DNA from: Nostoc sp. 106C
GTDB taxonomy: Bacteria > Cyanobacteriota > Cyanobacteriia > Cyanobacteriales > Nostocaceae
Length of the DNA stretch: 64,000 nucleotides
Reading direction: 5' to 3'
Assembly: GCF_002154725.1 (NCBI RefSeq)
Contig: NZ_MTAW01000099.1
Location: 1-64,000, forward strand
Translations under genes and position numbers: made by a program
Notes under the pieces: generated by a model
Told to the model about the DNA's origin: nothing
Databases searched by the model: none
The model's input: the letters and a program-made list of their open reading frames with translations, nothing else
Shown: positions 54,518 through 63,668 of the stretch, piece by piece
Layout: every line of letters begins with the position of its first letter
Position numbering within the stretch: position 1 is the first letter of the stretch

Positions 54518-55273
54518 ATGCGTCAATTTTTTCAGTATATGCGTATATGGGTGTGCATCAGCTTACTGTGCTATCTTTTAGCCTGGGCAGTTCCCGCACA
54601 AGCGGCTAGTTCCAATCCCAAACTAGAACAGCAAGTATTACAAATCCTCCGCGAACACCCGGAGGTAATTATCGAATCTGTCCAAACATACCAGCAACAA
54701 CAGCAACAACAGTTACAGCAAGCACGACAAGCATTTTTACAGGATTTAAAAACAAATCCTCAGTTGGTAATTAGTGAGTCTCCTACTACTGGATTGGCAA
54801 CATCAAAGATTGTGTTAGTAGAATTTTCCGATTTTCAATGTCCCTACTGTGCTGAGGCGCATAAAACCCTGAAACAGTTGTTAGCAAAGCACCAGAATGA
54901 AGTGAAATTAGTTTACAAATATTTCCCTCTAACTGCAATTCATGCTGAAGCATTGTCGGCGGCTAAAGCAGCTTGGGCCGCAAATCAACAAGGCAAATTT
55001 TGGGAATATCATGATGCTTTGTTTGCTAATCAAAAACAACTTGGCCAAGCGTTATATCTGGATACCGCTAAATCTTTGAATCTAGATCTAGAAAAGTTTA
55101 AAATTGATGCCTTTGGTGTCAACAATCTTGCTGAAAAATCTATAGGAAAAGATGTTCGACTAGCTGAAAAATTGGGCATTGCTGGTACACCTTTTTTCGT
55201 CATGAATAGTAAAAATTTCTCTGGTGTAGTGCAGTTATCAAACATCGAGAGTATATTAGCTGATGCTAAGTAG
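54518..55273 (+). CDS. DsbA-family periplasmic thiol-disulfide protein
   Basis: A 251-residue secreted protein. A signal peptide ends near VPAQA. A helical, Gln-rich stretch (QTYQQQQQQQLQQARQ, near 58-73) precedes a DsbA/DsbG-like thioredoxin fold with the CPYC active site (near 107-110) and cis-Pro in AGTPFF. It probably forms or isomerises disulfides in the periplasm. The start is odd: the strong AGGAGG at 54489 lines up with an out-of-frame ATG at 54505, not with this ATG, 23 nt away. Confidence 0.88.
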   Translation: MRQFFQYMRIWVCISLLCYLLAWAVPAQAASSNPKLEQQVLQILREHPEVIIESVQTYQQQQQQQLQQARQAFLQDLKTNPQLVISESPTTGLATSKIVLVEFSDFQCPYCAEAHKTLKQLLAKHQNEVKLVYKYFPLTAIHAEALSAAKAAWAANQQGKFWEYHDALFANQKQLGQALYLDTAKSLNLDLEKFKIDAFGVNNLAEKSIGKDVRLAEKLGIAGTPFFVMNSKNFSGVVQLSNIESILADAK

Positions 55274-55595
55274 ATCATGACATACTGCGAATCCAAAAAA
55301 CCTATAGCAATGTTCAATTTGTGAACCACAGGCATTTATAGGGAACAATATTCCCCCCTAGGTAGTCAATTCACTCTTTACGTTTATTGTAATAAAGGTT
55401 ACAACATGATGTTGAGTGAGAATTGTATAACGCAGAGGTTTAACGCCGAGTATAGGAGATTTGTCTGTACTCCTTGGCGTAACTCTGCGCTTTTCTTTCA
55501 GAATATCTCTGTTTAAAATTAGGGAATATTACTATCCTGTAGTGTATCTAAAATTAAATAAATTAAGCCGTATAAATAACATTGTGAGGTAATTC
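55274..55595. other. 322-bp gap with one long hairpin
   Basis: Between the DsbA-like gene and the first CAP gene. It holds the CGCAGAG hairpin (55431-55489) and nothing else I can support. Confidence 0.4.
55431..55489. repeat. CGCAGAG hairpin of the dispersed ACGCCAAG/CGCAGAG repeat family
   Basis: CGCAGAG pairs with CTCTGCG, then ACGCC with GGCGT and GGAG with CTCC further in. A T-rich stretch follows (CTTTTCTTTC), so it may also act as a terminator for the DsbA-like gene. The same motifs occur in the insert in the glutaredoxin-like gene (29523-29547). Confidence 0.6.
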
Positions 55596-56303
55596 ATGGG
55601 TCGCGCTGGAATTTGGCTATTTTTGCCCCTTACCCTGATAGCTAGCTGTTATCAACAACTGCTACCCCCTAACCAGTCTGTAGCAAAATCGCCCCAGTCT
55701 ATAGTTCAGAAAGCTACTCCTACTTTGTTAGCCAAGGCAAGTTACCTTTCGCCATTAGAACAACAAGTAATTGATGAAACTAACAAGGTACGGACAAATC
55801 CCAAGGCTTACCTTCCCATATTAGAAAACTATAGAAAGCGCTTTCAAGGTAACCGAGTCAAAATTGCTAATAATACTTATTTGCTGACTCAAGAAGGAGT
55901 CACAGCTGTGGATGAGGCGATCGCATTTCTCAAGTCGGCTCGTCCTGTGGGAGCATTGAATACATCTAAGGGGATGTCTTTAGGTGCTAGAGATCATGTC
56001 AAAGACCAAGGCCCCAAAGGTGCAACAGGTCATTATGGTAGTGATGGTAGCAACCCTGCTACTCGCATTAATCGCTATGGTAAATGGCAAACCACCGCAG
56101 GCGAAAACATCAGCTATGGCCCAAACACTGCTAGAGATATCGTCATGCAGTTAATTATTGATGATGGTGTGAGCGATCGCGGTCATCGCAAAAATATTTT
56201 TAACGCTGCTTTCAAAGTCGCGGGTGTTGCTTATGGAACTCACAAATCATATAAAACAATCTGCGTAATTGATTACGCTGGTGGTTATAGAGAGAAATCA
56301 TAA
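55596..56303 (+). CDS. CAP/SCP-domain lipoprotein
   Basis: A 235-residue lipoprotein: [18 protein letters not shown] gives a signal peptide with lipobox Cys18. Residues about 60-232 form a CAP (SCP/PR-1-like) domain: [71 protein letters not shown] (in parts). The CAP ligands His and Glu are intact. It is paired with a close paralogue at 56345. Role of bacterial CAP proteins is largely unknown. Confidence 0.88.
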   Translation: MGRAGIWLFLPLTLIASCYQQLLPPNQSVAKSPQSIVQKATPTLLAKASYLSPLEQQVIDETNKVRTNPKAYLPILENYRKRFQGNRVKIANNTYLLTQEGVTAVDEAIAFLKSARPVGALNTSKGMSLGARDHVKDQGPKGATGHYGSDGSNPATRINRYGKWQTTAGENISYGPNTARDIVMQLIIDDGVSDRGHRKNIFNAAFKVAGVAYGTHKSYKTICVIDYAGGYREKS

Positions 56304-56344
56304 GTTTACTGTGATAGTTTTTTATTTATGTTAATTAATAGAAA

Positions 56345-56908
56345 ATGCTATCACTTTTAGAAAAACAAGTAATAGCAGAAATGAACAAGGTGCGGATAAA
56401 TCCAAGTGCATATATCCAAGTTTTAGATAATTGGAAACAGCGCTTTCAAGGTAGACAAGTTAGAATTTCCGAGCGGGTTTATTTGCAAACTCAAGAAGGA
56501 ATAAAAGCAGTTAATGAAGCAATTTTATTTCTGTATTCTGTTCGTCCTGTGGCAGCTTTGAGCGTTTCTAATGGTATGTCTTTGGCTGCTAAAGATCACG
56601 TTAAAGACCAAGGAATCACAGGCGCGACTGGCCACTACGGTAGCGATGGTAGCGATCCCTTTACTCGCATTAGCCGCTATGGTGATTGGCAAATTACCGC
56701 AGCCGAAAATATTGCCTATGGTTTTCATTTAGCCGAAGATATAATTATGCAATTAATTATTGATGATGGAGTGCGCGATCGCGGTCATCGCCAAAATATC
56801 TTTAACCCTGCTTTTAAAGTTACCGGAGTTGCTTTCGGTATTCACACTACATATAGGCAGATGTGCGTGATTACCTACGCTGGAGGCTACCAAGAAACAT
56901 CAGTTTAA
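56345..56908 (+). CDS. CAP/SCP-domain protein without signal peptide
   Basis: A 187-residue paralogue of the gene 41 bp upstream: [53 protein letters not shown] and [14 protein letters not shown] line up throughout. It starts directly at the CAP domain ([13 protein letters not shown]), with no signal peptide or lipobox, so it would stay in the cytoplasm unless its real start lies elsewhere. I found no in-frame upstream signal sequence. Probably a tandem duplication that lost its leader. Confidence 0.82.
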   Translation: MLSLLEKQVIAEMNKVRINPSAYIQVLDNWKQRFQGRQVRISERVYLQTQEGIKAVNEAILFLYSVRPVAALSVSNGMSLAAKDHVKDQGITGATGHYGSDGSDPFTRISRYGDWQITAAENIAYGFHLAEDIIMQLIIDDGVRDRGHRQNIFNPAFKVTGVAFGIHTTYRQMCVITYAGGYQETSV

Positions 56909-56983
56909 TGGTTCGCCTAATAATGCTGAAATCCTTGCTTCTCAGGTTATGTCACAATTAGAAGCAAGATATAAAAAATTTAT

Positions 56984-57244
56984 ATGAGAGAAAGATTAAA
57001 GCGGACAGCACAAAGGGCTGAAGCGAACACAGCAGCTATAAAGGCTGATAAAACTGCGATCGCACAACTGCATTCAACGGTAAATTTACTGGTGCAGGTA
57101 GTTGAAATTCATCAGCCCAATCATGATGCAACTCAACGAAACTTTAAAAAAATTATGACGGATATTAAAAAAATTAGGGGTTTACGAACCGAAAGCCAAG
57201 GCATTTTAGAACATTGGTTTGTTAGACAGGAGAACGGAGAGTGA
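56984..57244 (+). CDS. Small helical protein, unrecognised
   Basis: An 86-residue, probably all-helical protein (MRERLKRTAQRAEANTAAIK), with a heptad-like pattern over about residues 5-45. No motif known to me. Its stop overlaps the start of the downstream hydrolase (TGATG), so the two are translationally coupled and probably act together. Confidence 0.65.
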   Translation: MRERLKRTAQRAEANTAAIKADKTAIAQLHSTVNLLVQVVEIHQPNHDATQRNFKKIMTDIKKIRGLRTESQGILEHWFVRQENGE

Positions 57245-58092
57245 TGGGCGGGCATAGTTATCCTGCGGCTAATGCTGCGAAGTTGAATGTCTATGTTCAA
57301 GGTCAAGGTTTACCTATATTGGCTTTACACGGCCATCCTGGTTCCGGTCGGAGTCTTTCTGTATTTACAAATCACCTCTCAAAGCGCTACCAAACTTTTG
57401 CCCCTGATTTACGTGGATATGGCAAAAGTCGCTTCTCAGGAAATTTTGCTATGCAAGACCATTTAAATGACCTAGAAGCTCTAATAGACCGCTTTCAGAT
57501 TGAGAAATGTTTGGTATTAGGGTGGTCACTTGGTGGTATTCTGGCGATGGAACTGGCATTGCGCCTGCCACAACGCATTACAGGGCTGATTTTGGTGGCT
57601 ACAGCCGCCAGACCGCGTGGCAACCATCCGCCAATCGCTTGGCAGGATAATCTTTACACTGGTGTTGCGGGAATCTTGAACTATATCAAACCGAGTTGGC
57701 AGTGGAATATTGAAACTTTTGCTAAGCGATCGCTATTTCGTCACTTAATCCAACAGCATACACCAACAGCATATAGCTATATCGCTAAGGACGCGGTGCC
57801 AGCTTATTTACAAACTTCCCCAGCCGCTTCTCGTGCTCTTTTCACTGCCATACAATCTGGATATAACAGACTTACAGACTTGTGGCAAATAGAATGTCCG
57901 AGTTTAGTACTTGCTGGTGCCCAAGACCGCCACATCACAGTTGATGCTAGTTTAGAAACGGCTCGCCACCTCAAGAATTGTCAGTGGCAATCTTACCCCA
58001 ATACTGCCCACCTTTTCCCTTGGGAAATTCCCGAGCAGGTATTGAGAGACATTGACCACTGGCTAGAAGAACATTCTCAGGTAATTTGGTAA
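57244..58092 (+). CDS. Alpha/beta hydrolase
   Basis: About 282 residues. The fold marks are LALHGHPGSGRS (oxyanion loop), DLRGYGKS, the nucleophile elbow GWSLGG (Ser near 95), LAGAQDRHI (acid) and NTAHLFPWE (His near 264). A complete triad implies an active esterase, lipase or C-C hydrolase; the substrate is unknown. I start at ATG 57244, overlapping the stop of the small gene upstream; a GTG at 57241 is the alternative. Confidence 0.88.
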   Translation: MGGHSYPAANAAKLNVYVQGQGLPILALHGHPGSGRSLSVFTNHLSKRYQTFAPDLRGYGKSRFSGNFAMQDHLNDLEALIDRFQIEKCLVLGWSLGGILAMELALRLPQRITGLILVATAARPRGNHPPIAWQDNLYTGVAGILNYIKPSWQWNIETFAKRSLFRHLIQQHTPTAYSYIAKDAVPAYLQTSPAASRALFTAIQSGYNRLTDLWQIECPSLVLAGAQDRHITVDASLETARHLKNCQWQSYPNTAHLFPWEIPEQVLRDIDHWLEEHSQVIW

Positions 58093-58202
58093 TTTTCCGT
58101 CACTAATTCCCGGTCGATTGAGTACAAAATGCTGTAGACGCTGCTGCTTCTGGTATGGCGGATTCAGTGCATTTAGCCGCCAGACTAAAAGCATCTGGCG
58201 TA

Positions 58203-58235
58203 GTTGAGAAGTTAGAAACATTTCTGCTTCTCAAC
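58203..58235. repeat. 9-bp stem hairpin after the hydrolase gene
   Basis: GTTGAGAAG and CTTCTCAAC pair across a 15-nt loop in the gap 58093-58343. No T-tract follows, so its role is open. Confidence 0.4.
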
Positions 58236-58343
58236 AATTCAAGCAAGCAAATTGAAACGTAAGAGAAGAGAAAAAGAAATTTTTTCCTGGTTTTCTCGGT
58301 TCTACTCAGGTCTTAGCATAAGGAATACTGACTATTGCCTAAT

Positions 58344-58646
58344 TTACATTTGACCGCTAAAGGCAGGCTTTACTTTGCGGTCAATCCTTTCCCCCAAGTC
58401 TTCAGCAATTGTTAAAGCATCTGGTTTGCAACGCTTCACATTTACAATAATTCCCTGTGCGCCTTCTGTCTCCAAATCTTCTATGTAACCTTTAATTGCC
58501 AGATTGGCATCCACAGAGCTCAGAAATGGGCCAAAGTAGTATGTGCAACGGGGGTTTTGTGTCACAATCTCTACCCACCAAGCCAAGCCTAGATTGTTGA
58601 CTGTGCTAATCAACGTTTCCTTGAGATCATCCCAAATGGTTTTCAT
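58344..58646 (-). CDS. DUF1816 domain protein
   Basis: About 100 residues (MKTIWDDLKETLISTVNNLG). LAWWVEIVTQNPRCTYYFGPF and the EDLETEGAQGIIVNVKRCKP segment are the DUF1816 signature, a family found in cyanobacteria and similar in size to CpcD-like phycobilisome linkers. Its role is not established. I use ATG 58646 rather than TTG 58658. Confidence 0.85.
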   Translation of the reverse strand: MKTIWDDLKETLISTVNNLGLAWWVEIVTQNPRCTYYFGPFLSSVDANLAIKGYIEDLETEGAQGIIVNVKRCKPDALTIAEDLGERIDRKVKPAFSGQM

Positions 58647-58741
58647 GGTAGTTGCCAATTTATGAATGAGGTACTGGATATTAAACGATATTTTGCTGTT
58701 TTTTTGCTTTACATTTCTTTATACTCTTTTACTCTTATTTT

Positions 58742-59782
58742 TCAAAGAGGTTTTTGTAATTTATCCAGATAATGTGTGTTTAGCAAGCGCTGGCGATAAA
58801 TTTCATAAAGCGCCATACCTGCTGCTACTGAGGCATTAAGGCTAGGGGTCTTACCCTGTAAGGGAATTGACACTAAGACATCGCAAGAACGTTGTGTTAA
58901 CATGCTAAGTCCTTCGCCTTCTGAGCCAATTACTAAAACAATCGGACCGCTAAAACTCACTGTGTGTAGAGGTTCACTGCCGGTTGCTGCTGTGCCATAA
59001 ATCCAAAAGCCAGCTTCCTTCAGTTCTTCTAAAGAACGGCTCAAATTAACGACGCGGGCGACGGAGAAGTTTTCTAAAGCACCTGCTGCTACCTTAACCA
59101 CTGTGGAAGTGATCCCAGATGCCCGTCTTTGAGGAATAACTAATCCTTGTGCGCCTATAGCTTCTGCGGTGCGAATAATTGCACCTAAGTTATGGGGGTC
59201 AGTGATCCCATCAGCTACGATAATGACTGGATCGCTGACAGATTTTGCCTTCTCAATTAAATCTGGCAATTCCATATAGGCGTAGGGAGCGATTTGCGCC
59301 GCTATACCTTGATGATTGGCTCCGTCGGTGATTTGGTCTAAGCGCTTTGGTTCTACTTCATCAATAACTGCACCATTGTCCTTGGCTTGCAGGATCAAAT
59401 GATGAAAGCGGGCATCGTAACGTAAACGGGTAGTAATCCAAATTCGGTTGAGACCGCGCTGATTTTCTAAAGCACTCAATACTGGATGACGACCATAGAT
59501 AATATCACTATCTTCTGGTGCTTGTTTGATCTCTGAGGGTGGATGGGGAACGGTACGATTTTGGCGTGGTCCGCTAGTTTCGGGTTTAGCATCGCCAAAT
59601 CTGGGATTACGAACTGGCTTACTGCCATCAATCGGCCTGGGATTACGAACTGGCTTAGTACCATCAATCGGTCTGGGATTGCGAATAGGATTAGCAAGAA
59701 CGCGCTTGCTTTTCACTTTCACAGGTAGCCCGCGATTAGGTTCGCCAGCAGTCTTGATTTTTCTGGGTTTATCTGATGACAT
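58742..59782 (-). CDS. rlmB: SpoU-family 23S rRNA (guanosine-2'-O-)-methyltransferase RlmB
   Basis: A 346-residue protein. The first 95 residues are a basic extension with three near-copies of [12 protein letters not shown] substrate-binding SpoU_sub_bind domain follows ([15 protein letters not shown]), and the knotted SPOUT domain occupies about 180-340: [50 protein letters not shown] (in parts). These are the SAM-binding knot motifs. It methylates G2251 of 23S rRNA in E. coli. The mini-RNase III gene lies 97 bp upstream. Confidence 0.9.
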   Translation of the reverse strand: MSSDKPRKIKTAGEPNRGLPVKVKSKRVLANPIRNPRPIDGTKPVRNPRPIDGSKPVRNPRFGDAKPETSGPRQNRTVPHPPSEIKQAPEDSDIIYGRHPVLSALENQRGLNRIWITTRLRYDARFHHLILQAKDNGAVIDEVEPKRLDQITDGANHQGIAAQIAPYAYMELPDLIEKAKSVSDPVIIVADGITDPHNLGAIIRTAEAIGAQGLVIPQRRASGITSTVVKVAAGALENFSVARVVNLSRSLEELKEAGFWIYGTAATGSEPLHTVSFSGPIVLVIGSEGEGLSMLTQRSCDVLVSIPLQGKTPSLNASVAAGMALYEIYRQRLLNTHYLDKLQKPL

Positions 59783-59878
59783 AAGAGTATTTGGTATGAC
59801 TTATGGGTGGGCATAGTGATTCCCAAACTTACCGAAGCTCACTCCACTGGATTTTGCTTTCGTGAGATTTATTGCCCA

Positions 59879-60358
59879 CTATTTTTCTAGATAGAGTTTT
59901 TGCAAAAGCTCGGTTAAGCGTGGGAAGTCTGTGAGATAAAGGTAGCCAATTAAAGTTTCTAGACTAGTTGCTTGTTGGTAAATTTCTGGATCAGCCCGCT
60001 TTGAGCGTCCTGTGGCAGCATTACGACCCCGTCGGACAATATCTAATTCACTATCCCTCAGATGAGGTACTAGCGATCGCAAATGTAGCGCCTGCTTTTC
60101 TGCTCTAACCTGTGCCACTACCAGACGATGGTAAGTATCTGGTCGCTGCAATGGCATTAGATAAAACATTCTAACATATAGCTCATAAATTGCATCTCCC
60201 ACATATGCTAATGCCGCAGGAGAAATTTGTTGCACTTGTGAAACAGAGATTTGTTGGGGTAATTGAAATGTGCTTGCCAAGAGTGATTGGGTCCAAAATG
60301 AATTTTGTTTAGCAGCTTCATCTTGTCCATCTAATAGCTCTTCCTCCTTAGGCTTCAC
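59879..60358 (-). CDS. mrnC: Mini-ribonuclease III
   Basis: A 159-residue protein with an RNase III catalytic domain and no dsRNA-binding domain: ALAYVGDAIYELYVRMF (about 49-65) carries the catalytic Asp/Glu, and ETLIGYLYLTDFPRL the second acidic pair. Such enzymes mature 23S rRNA and trim other RNAs. GTG start. It lies upstream of rlmB, giving a small rRNA-processing neighbourhood. Confidence 0.92.
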   Translation of the reverse strand: MKPKEEELLDGQDEAAKQNSFWTQSLLASTFQLPQQISVSQVQQISPAALAYVGDAIYELYVRMFYLMPLQRPDTYHRLVVAQVRAEKQALHLRSLVPHLRDSELDIVRRGRNAATGRSKRADPEIYQQATSLETLIGYLYLTDFPRLTELLQKLYLEK

Positions 60359-60494
60359 AAGTTAATCTTTCCTTAGTGTGCTACATTTGGCAGGCATCAT
60401 TAATTATGTGTTGAGATACTTAGCATAATCTACACTAACAAAAATTACTGACTAAATTTTATCTTTTTGTTTAAAAGTTGAAATTTTAATATTA

Positions 60495-60542
60495 GCTGGC
60501 TTGATACCTCTGCCATAAATAGAGAGGTTGGCTAGCCAGCTG
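60495..60542. repeat. Two-tier hairpin upstream of mini-RNase III
   Basis: AGCTGGCT pairs with AGCCAGCT and, inside, ACCTCT pairs with AGAGGT around an 11-nt loop. It lies 137 bp before the mini-RNase III start and 64 bp past the STAS stop. Confidence 0.5.
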
Positions 60543-60554
60543 AGCTAAAAATTA

Positions 60555-60582
60555 AGCTATCCAGATAAAGCATCGGATAGCT
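60555..60582 (-). terminator. Probable terminator of the STAS gene
   Basis: On the reverse strand AGCTATCC and GGATAGCT form an 8-bp stem, extended by GAT/ATC after a bulge, followed by TAATTTTTA. It lies 24 bp after the STAS stop. Confidence 0.6.
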
Positions 60583-60605
60583 AGATTGTTTTTTTGGTCA
60601 AGCAA

Positions 60606-61028
60606 TCAAGACGACTTGATGTTTTCTAGAGCCGCTTCAACAGTTGGTTGCAGGGAGAGAAACTTCTCTAAGCGAACAAGCTTGACCGTTTGAGTGACAC
60701 GGGCATTTGTGACAATTTGCAAGGTGCCGGTGGCGTTTTGAGCCTGCTTGGCTAGCTGCACCAAAGCACCCAAGCCAGAGCTATCAACAAAGTCAATTTG
60801 TGATAGATCCAAAATAATGTGCTTTGGACCCTCATCAATCTTGCTACCTAGTACCTTGCGAAATGTCGGCTCAGAAAAAGCATCTAACAAACCTGTGAGG
60901 CGGAATAGCTGACAGTTATCCCGGGCTTCACGAGTACCCCTCAGGCTCACAGTTAGATTCAGTGGCTCAGCAATAACTCCCTCCTCATGGTGAAAGTGAA
61001 CGCTCCAGTATAGATGGTTTTGGTGCAA
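60606..61028 (-). CDS. STAS-domain anti-sigma factor antagonist
   Basis: A SpoIIAA-like single-domain protein. LFRLTGLLDAFSEPTFRKVL, HIILDLSQIDFVDSSGLGALV (Ser of DSSG, the usual phosphorylation site) and LQIVTNARVTQTVKLVRL (in parts) define the STAS fold. In such partner-switching systems a serine kinase phosphorylates it. Start is uncertain: the longest frame begins at TTG 61028 with no Shine-Dalgarno, but AGGAGGGAG (about 60978-60986) sits 3-5 nt before an in-frame ATT (60972-60974), giving IAEPLNLTVSLRG. ATT initiation is possible. Confidence 0.82.
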   Translation of the reverse strand: MHQNHLYWSVHFHHEEGVIAEPLNLTVSLRGTREARDNCQLFRLTGLLDAFSEPTFRKVLGSKIDEGPKHIILDLSQIDFVDSSGLGALVQLAKQAQNATGTLQIVTNARVTQTVKLVRLEKFLSLQPTVEAALENIKSS

Positions 61029-61066
61029 GTTGTCTACAACCTGCTGGTTTAGGGTATGGGAAACAA

Positions 61067-61096
61067 TTTTGGATTTTGGATTTTAGATTTTGGATT
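61067..61096. repeat. TTTTGGA heptamer repeat between carA and the STAS gene
   Basis: Four degenerate units of TTTTGGA/TTTTAGA lie in the 99-bp gap. Same family as in recJ (2095) and at 15549. Confidence 0.75.
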
Positions 61097-61127
61097 AGGT
61101 TTCAATCTAAAATTTCTTGTCCTAATT

Positions 61128-62294
61128 TTATTTAACCCCAGTTGCGGCTAATTGGCGTGCTGCTCGCATTGCTTGGACAAACTCCTCAAACAAGTAATCA
61201 GCATCGTGGGGACCAGGACTAGCCTCTGGATGATATTGTACTGAAAACACAGGCAGAGACTTGTGACGTACCCCAGCAACAGTGCGATCGTTCAGGTTGA
61301 GGTGGCTAATTTCAACAACTGCTTCAGGTAAAGAATCCGGGTCAATAGCAAAACTGTGGTTTTGGCTGGTAATTTCTACCCGTTGTTGTAAACCCGCAGG
61401 CTGATTCAATCCCCGATGACCAAACTTAAGTTTAAAGGTTTCTGCTCCCAAGGCATGACCCAAAATTTGATGCCCCATACAGATACCAAAGATGGGTTTT
61501 TCAGCGCCTAGCAGTGCCTTGGCAGTTTCAATACCTTCAGTGACAGCAGCGGGGTCGCCAGGCCCGTTGGAAAGAAAGATGCCATCTGGATTATATTTGA
61601 GAATTTCCTCTGGTGGTGTATGCGCGGGAACAACAATTACCTGGCAACCGTAACTTGCTAAACGACGCAAGATATTACGTTTCACCCCAAAGTCAAGAGC
61701 AACAACGATAAAAGCTTCTGCCGCACTGTCCGCTGGATTAGAGTTGAATTCCCAAGCGGGGATTGTGGGATCTGACCATTGATAAACTGTTGGGGTAGTA
61801 ACCTCACGCACCAGATTTAATCCCTGCATACTAGGCGCTGCCTGTACTTGCTCTAGTAACTCGGCCTCATCCAGAATAGATGTGGAAATACCACCATTCA
61901 TAGCTCCAAACATCCGAATTTTGCGGGTAAGGGCGCGGGTATCAATACCGTAAATACCAGGTACTTGATGCTGTTTCAGGTAGTCAGGCAAGGATTGTGT
62001 CGAGCGCCAGTTACTTGGTCGCTGACAAATATTGCGGGCGATCGCACCTTGCACCTGGGGTCTAGCCGATTCTTCATCTTCAGGATTGACGCCAGTGTTA
62101 CCCAATTCAGGATAGGTAAAAACGACAATCTGACCGCAGTAACTGGGATCGGTCAGCACTTCTTGATATCCAGTCATGCCAGTGTTAAAGACCACTTCCC
62201 CAATTGTGGTTCCTGTGGCACCAAAAGACCAACCGCGATAAGCAGTTCCATCCGCTAGGACAAGTAGAGCAGGTATTGTGTCAGACGGGGACAT
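61128..62294 (-). CDS. carA: Carbamoyl-phosphate synthase small chain CarA
   Basis: About 388 residues. It frees ammonia from glutamine for carbamoyl phosphate (arginine and pyrimidine synthesis). The N-terminal CPSase domain has [17 protein letters not shown]. The class I glutaminase domain has GPGDPAAV, the nucleophile Cys in [11 protein letters not shown], and the His-Glu of [13 protein letters not shown] use ATG 62294 ([11 protein letters not shown]); a TTG at 62309 is possible. carB is not in the window. Confidence 0.95.
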   Translation of the reverse strand: MSPSDTIPALLVLADGTAYRGWSFGATGTTIGEVVFNTGMTGYQEVLTDPSYCGQIVVFTYPELGNTGVNPEDEESARPQVQGAIARNICQRPSNWRSTQSLPDYLKQHQVPGIYGIDTRALTRKIRMFGAMNGGISTSILDEAELLEQVQAAPSMQGLNLVREVTTPTVYQWSDPTIPAWEFNSNPADSAAEAFIVVALDFGVKRNILRRLASYGCQVIVVPAHTPPEEILKYNPDGIFLSNGPGDPAAVTEGIETAKALLGAEKPIFGICMGHQILGHALGAETFKLKFGHRGLNQPAGLQQRVEITSQNHSFAIDPDSLPEAVVEISHLNLNDRTVAGVRHKSLPVFSVQYHPEASPGPHDADYLFEEFVQAMRAARQLAATGVK

Positions 62295-62618
62295 AAGCGA
62301 TGAAGGCAATCATGATTAGGGGCTGGGGGTAAAAGCTAGGGGTTCTGAAGATTTTTTCTAGTGTCTAGTCTTTAGTCCCTAGTTTCGTATAAGCTGCGAG
62401 TGTTAATTATCCCATGAGTTTAGAGACTTAGCGTTTTGAAGCTAATTAATTAAAAATAAAAAATTTAAATAGTAGTTAAGAGTTAACAGACATTGGTTAT
62501 TTCTTCTTTGTTCTTCCAAATCCCCTTGTTTCCAATTTCTTTCCTAACTTCTTTCTAAGGAAATAGGTGGGGAGAGGTAGATTTGCAGCCCTCTGGGCAG
62601 GTAAAATCGAAGTTAATT

Positions 62619-63668
62619 ATGCTCCAGTCTTTTTTATCCCGTGCAATCCTGATTATTTTATCAAGTGCGCTAGCGGTTTTGGGTGTTGCCTGTAGTGAAG
62701 ACAAGCAAAATACTGCGACTCGCGACCATGAGCAGCCTACGCCTGTGGAAAATGCAGCAGCATCGCCTCTTATCGAAGCAACACCATTATCCAGCCCAGA
62801 ACCACAGCCACAGACTCCTTCGGCAATTGAACTAAATTCTTTTGAAATGGCGCTGGACAAAGCCGCAGGTGCGATGACGATCAGTAAATCTGCCCAATCG
62901 CCCGATGATTGGAAGTTGGTGGTGAGTCAGTTCCAGGATGCGATCGCGCTGATGAAAAACGTGCAGCAAGAAAGCCCCAATTTCACGGTCGCCCAAATCA
63001 AAATCTCAGAATACCAGCGCCAGATCAAATATGCTTTGGATCAAGCTACCCCAAAACCCCTACCGCCAATAGCGGCAAAGCCTCAAAGGGTAGTTGTTGT
63101 TGTTCCTTCCAGAAAAACCACACTCAACTCAACTCAACCTCTACCGCCAGTTTTACCAAAGCGGCAGCCATTACCACAGTCGGTCTTGGTCCCAACTCAA
63201 CAAATCGAGCAAGAGCAAGATGTCTTTATCGCGCCAATCAAACGCCGCATTGGGGGAACACCAATTATTGACGTTACCTTCAATGGCCAACGAAGATTTG
63301 AGATGATTGTCGATACAGGGGCTAGTGGCACTGTAATTACCCAAAACATGGCAAATGCTTTAGGTATAGTAGCCGTCGGCAAAGCTAAAGCGAACACAGC
63401 CAGTTCTAAGCAAGTGGAATTTACGATTGGTTATGTTGATTCGATGGCAGCAGCTGGAGTAATGGTGAATAAAGTACCAGTAGCGATCGCAGGCTCAGAT
63501 CTAGAAACTGGACTGCTTGGTCACGACTTTTTCGGCAACTACGATGTCACCATCAAACGCAATGTCGTGGAATTTCGCCCGCAATCGCGCTCAGAGATTA
63601 ATTCCGCAGAAACTGAACTAACTGCTCCAATTTTACCCAGGGAGCGCCACTATCTAGGATCTCCTTAG
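62619..63668 (+). CDS. Retropepsin-like aspartic protease lipoprotein
   Basis: About 349 residues from ATG 62619: a signal peptide with lipobox (LGVAC), then a long Pro/Gln-rich spacer with a helical part (about 75-135), then a retropepsin-like domain (about 215-325). The catalytic motif is [28 protein letters not shown] supplies the later strand. Such single-domain proteins would dimerise to form a full active site. It probably works in the periplasm. Its last 71 bases overlap the antisense 3' end of trpD. Confidence 0.85.
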   Translation: MLQSFLSRAILIILSSALAVLGVACSEDKQNTATRDHEQPTPVENAAASPLIEATPLSSPEPQPQTPSAIELNSFEMALDKAAGAMTISKSAQSPDDWKLVVSQFQDAIALMKNVQQESPNFTVAQIKISEYQRQIKYALDQATPKPLPPIAAKPQRVVVVVPSRKTTLNSTQPLPPVLPKRQPLPQSVLVPTQQIEQEQDVFIAPIKRRIGGTPIIDVTFNGQRRFEMIVDTGASGTVITQNMANALGIVAVGKAKANTASSKQVEFTIGYVDSMAAAGVMVNKVPVAIAGSDLETGLLGHDFFGNYDVTIKRNVVEFRPQSRSEINSAETELTAPILPRERHYLGSP

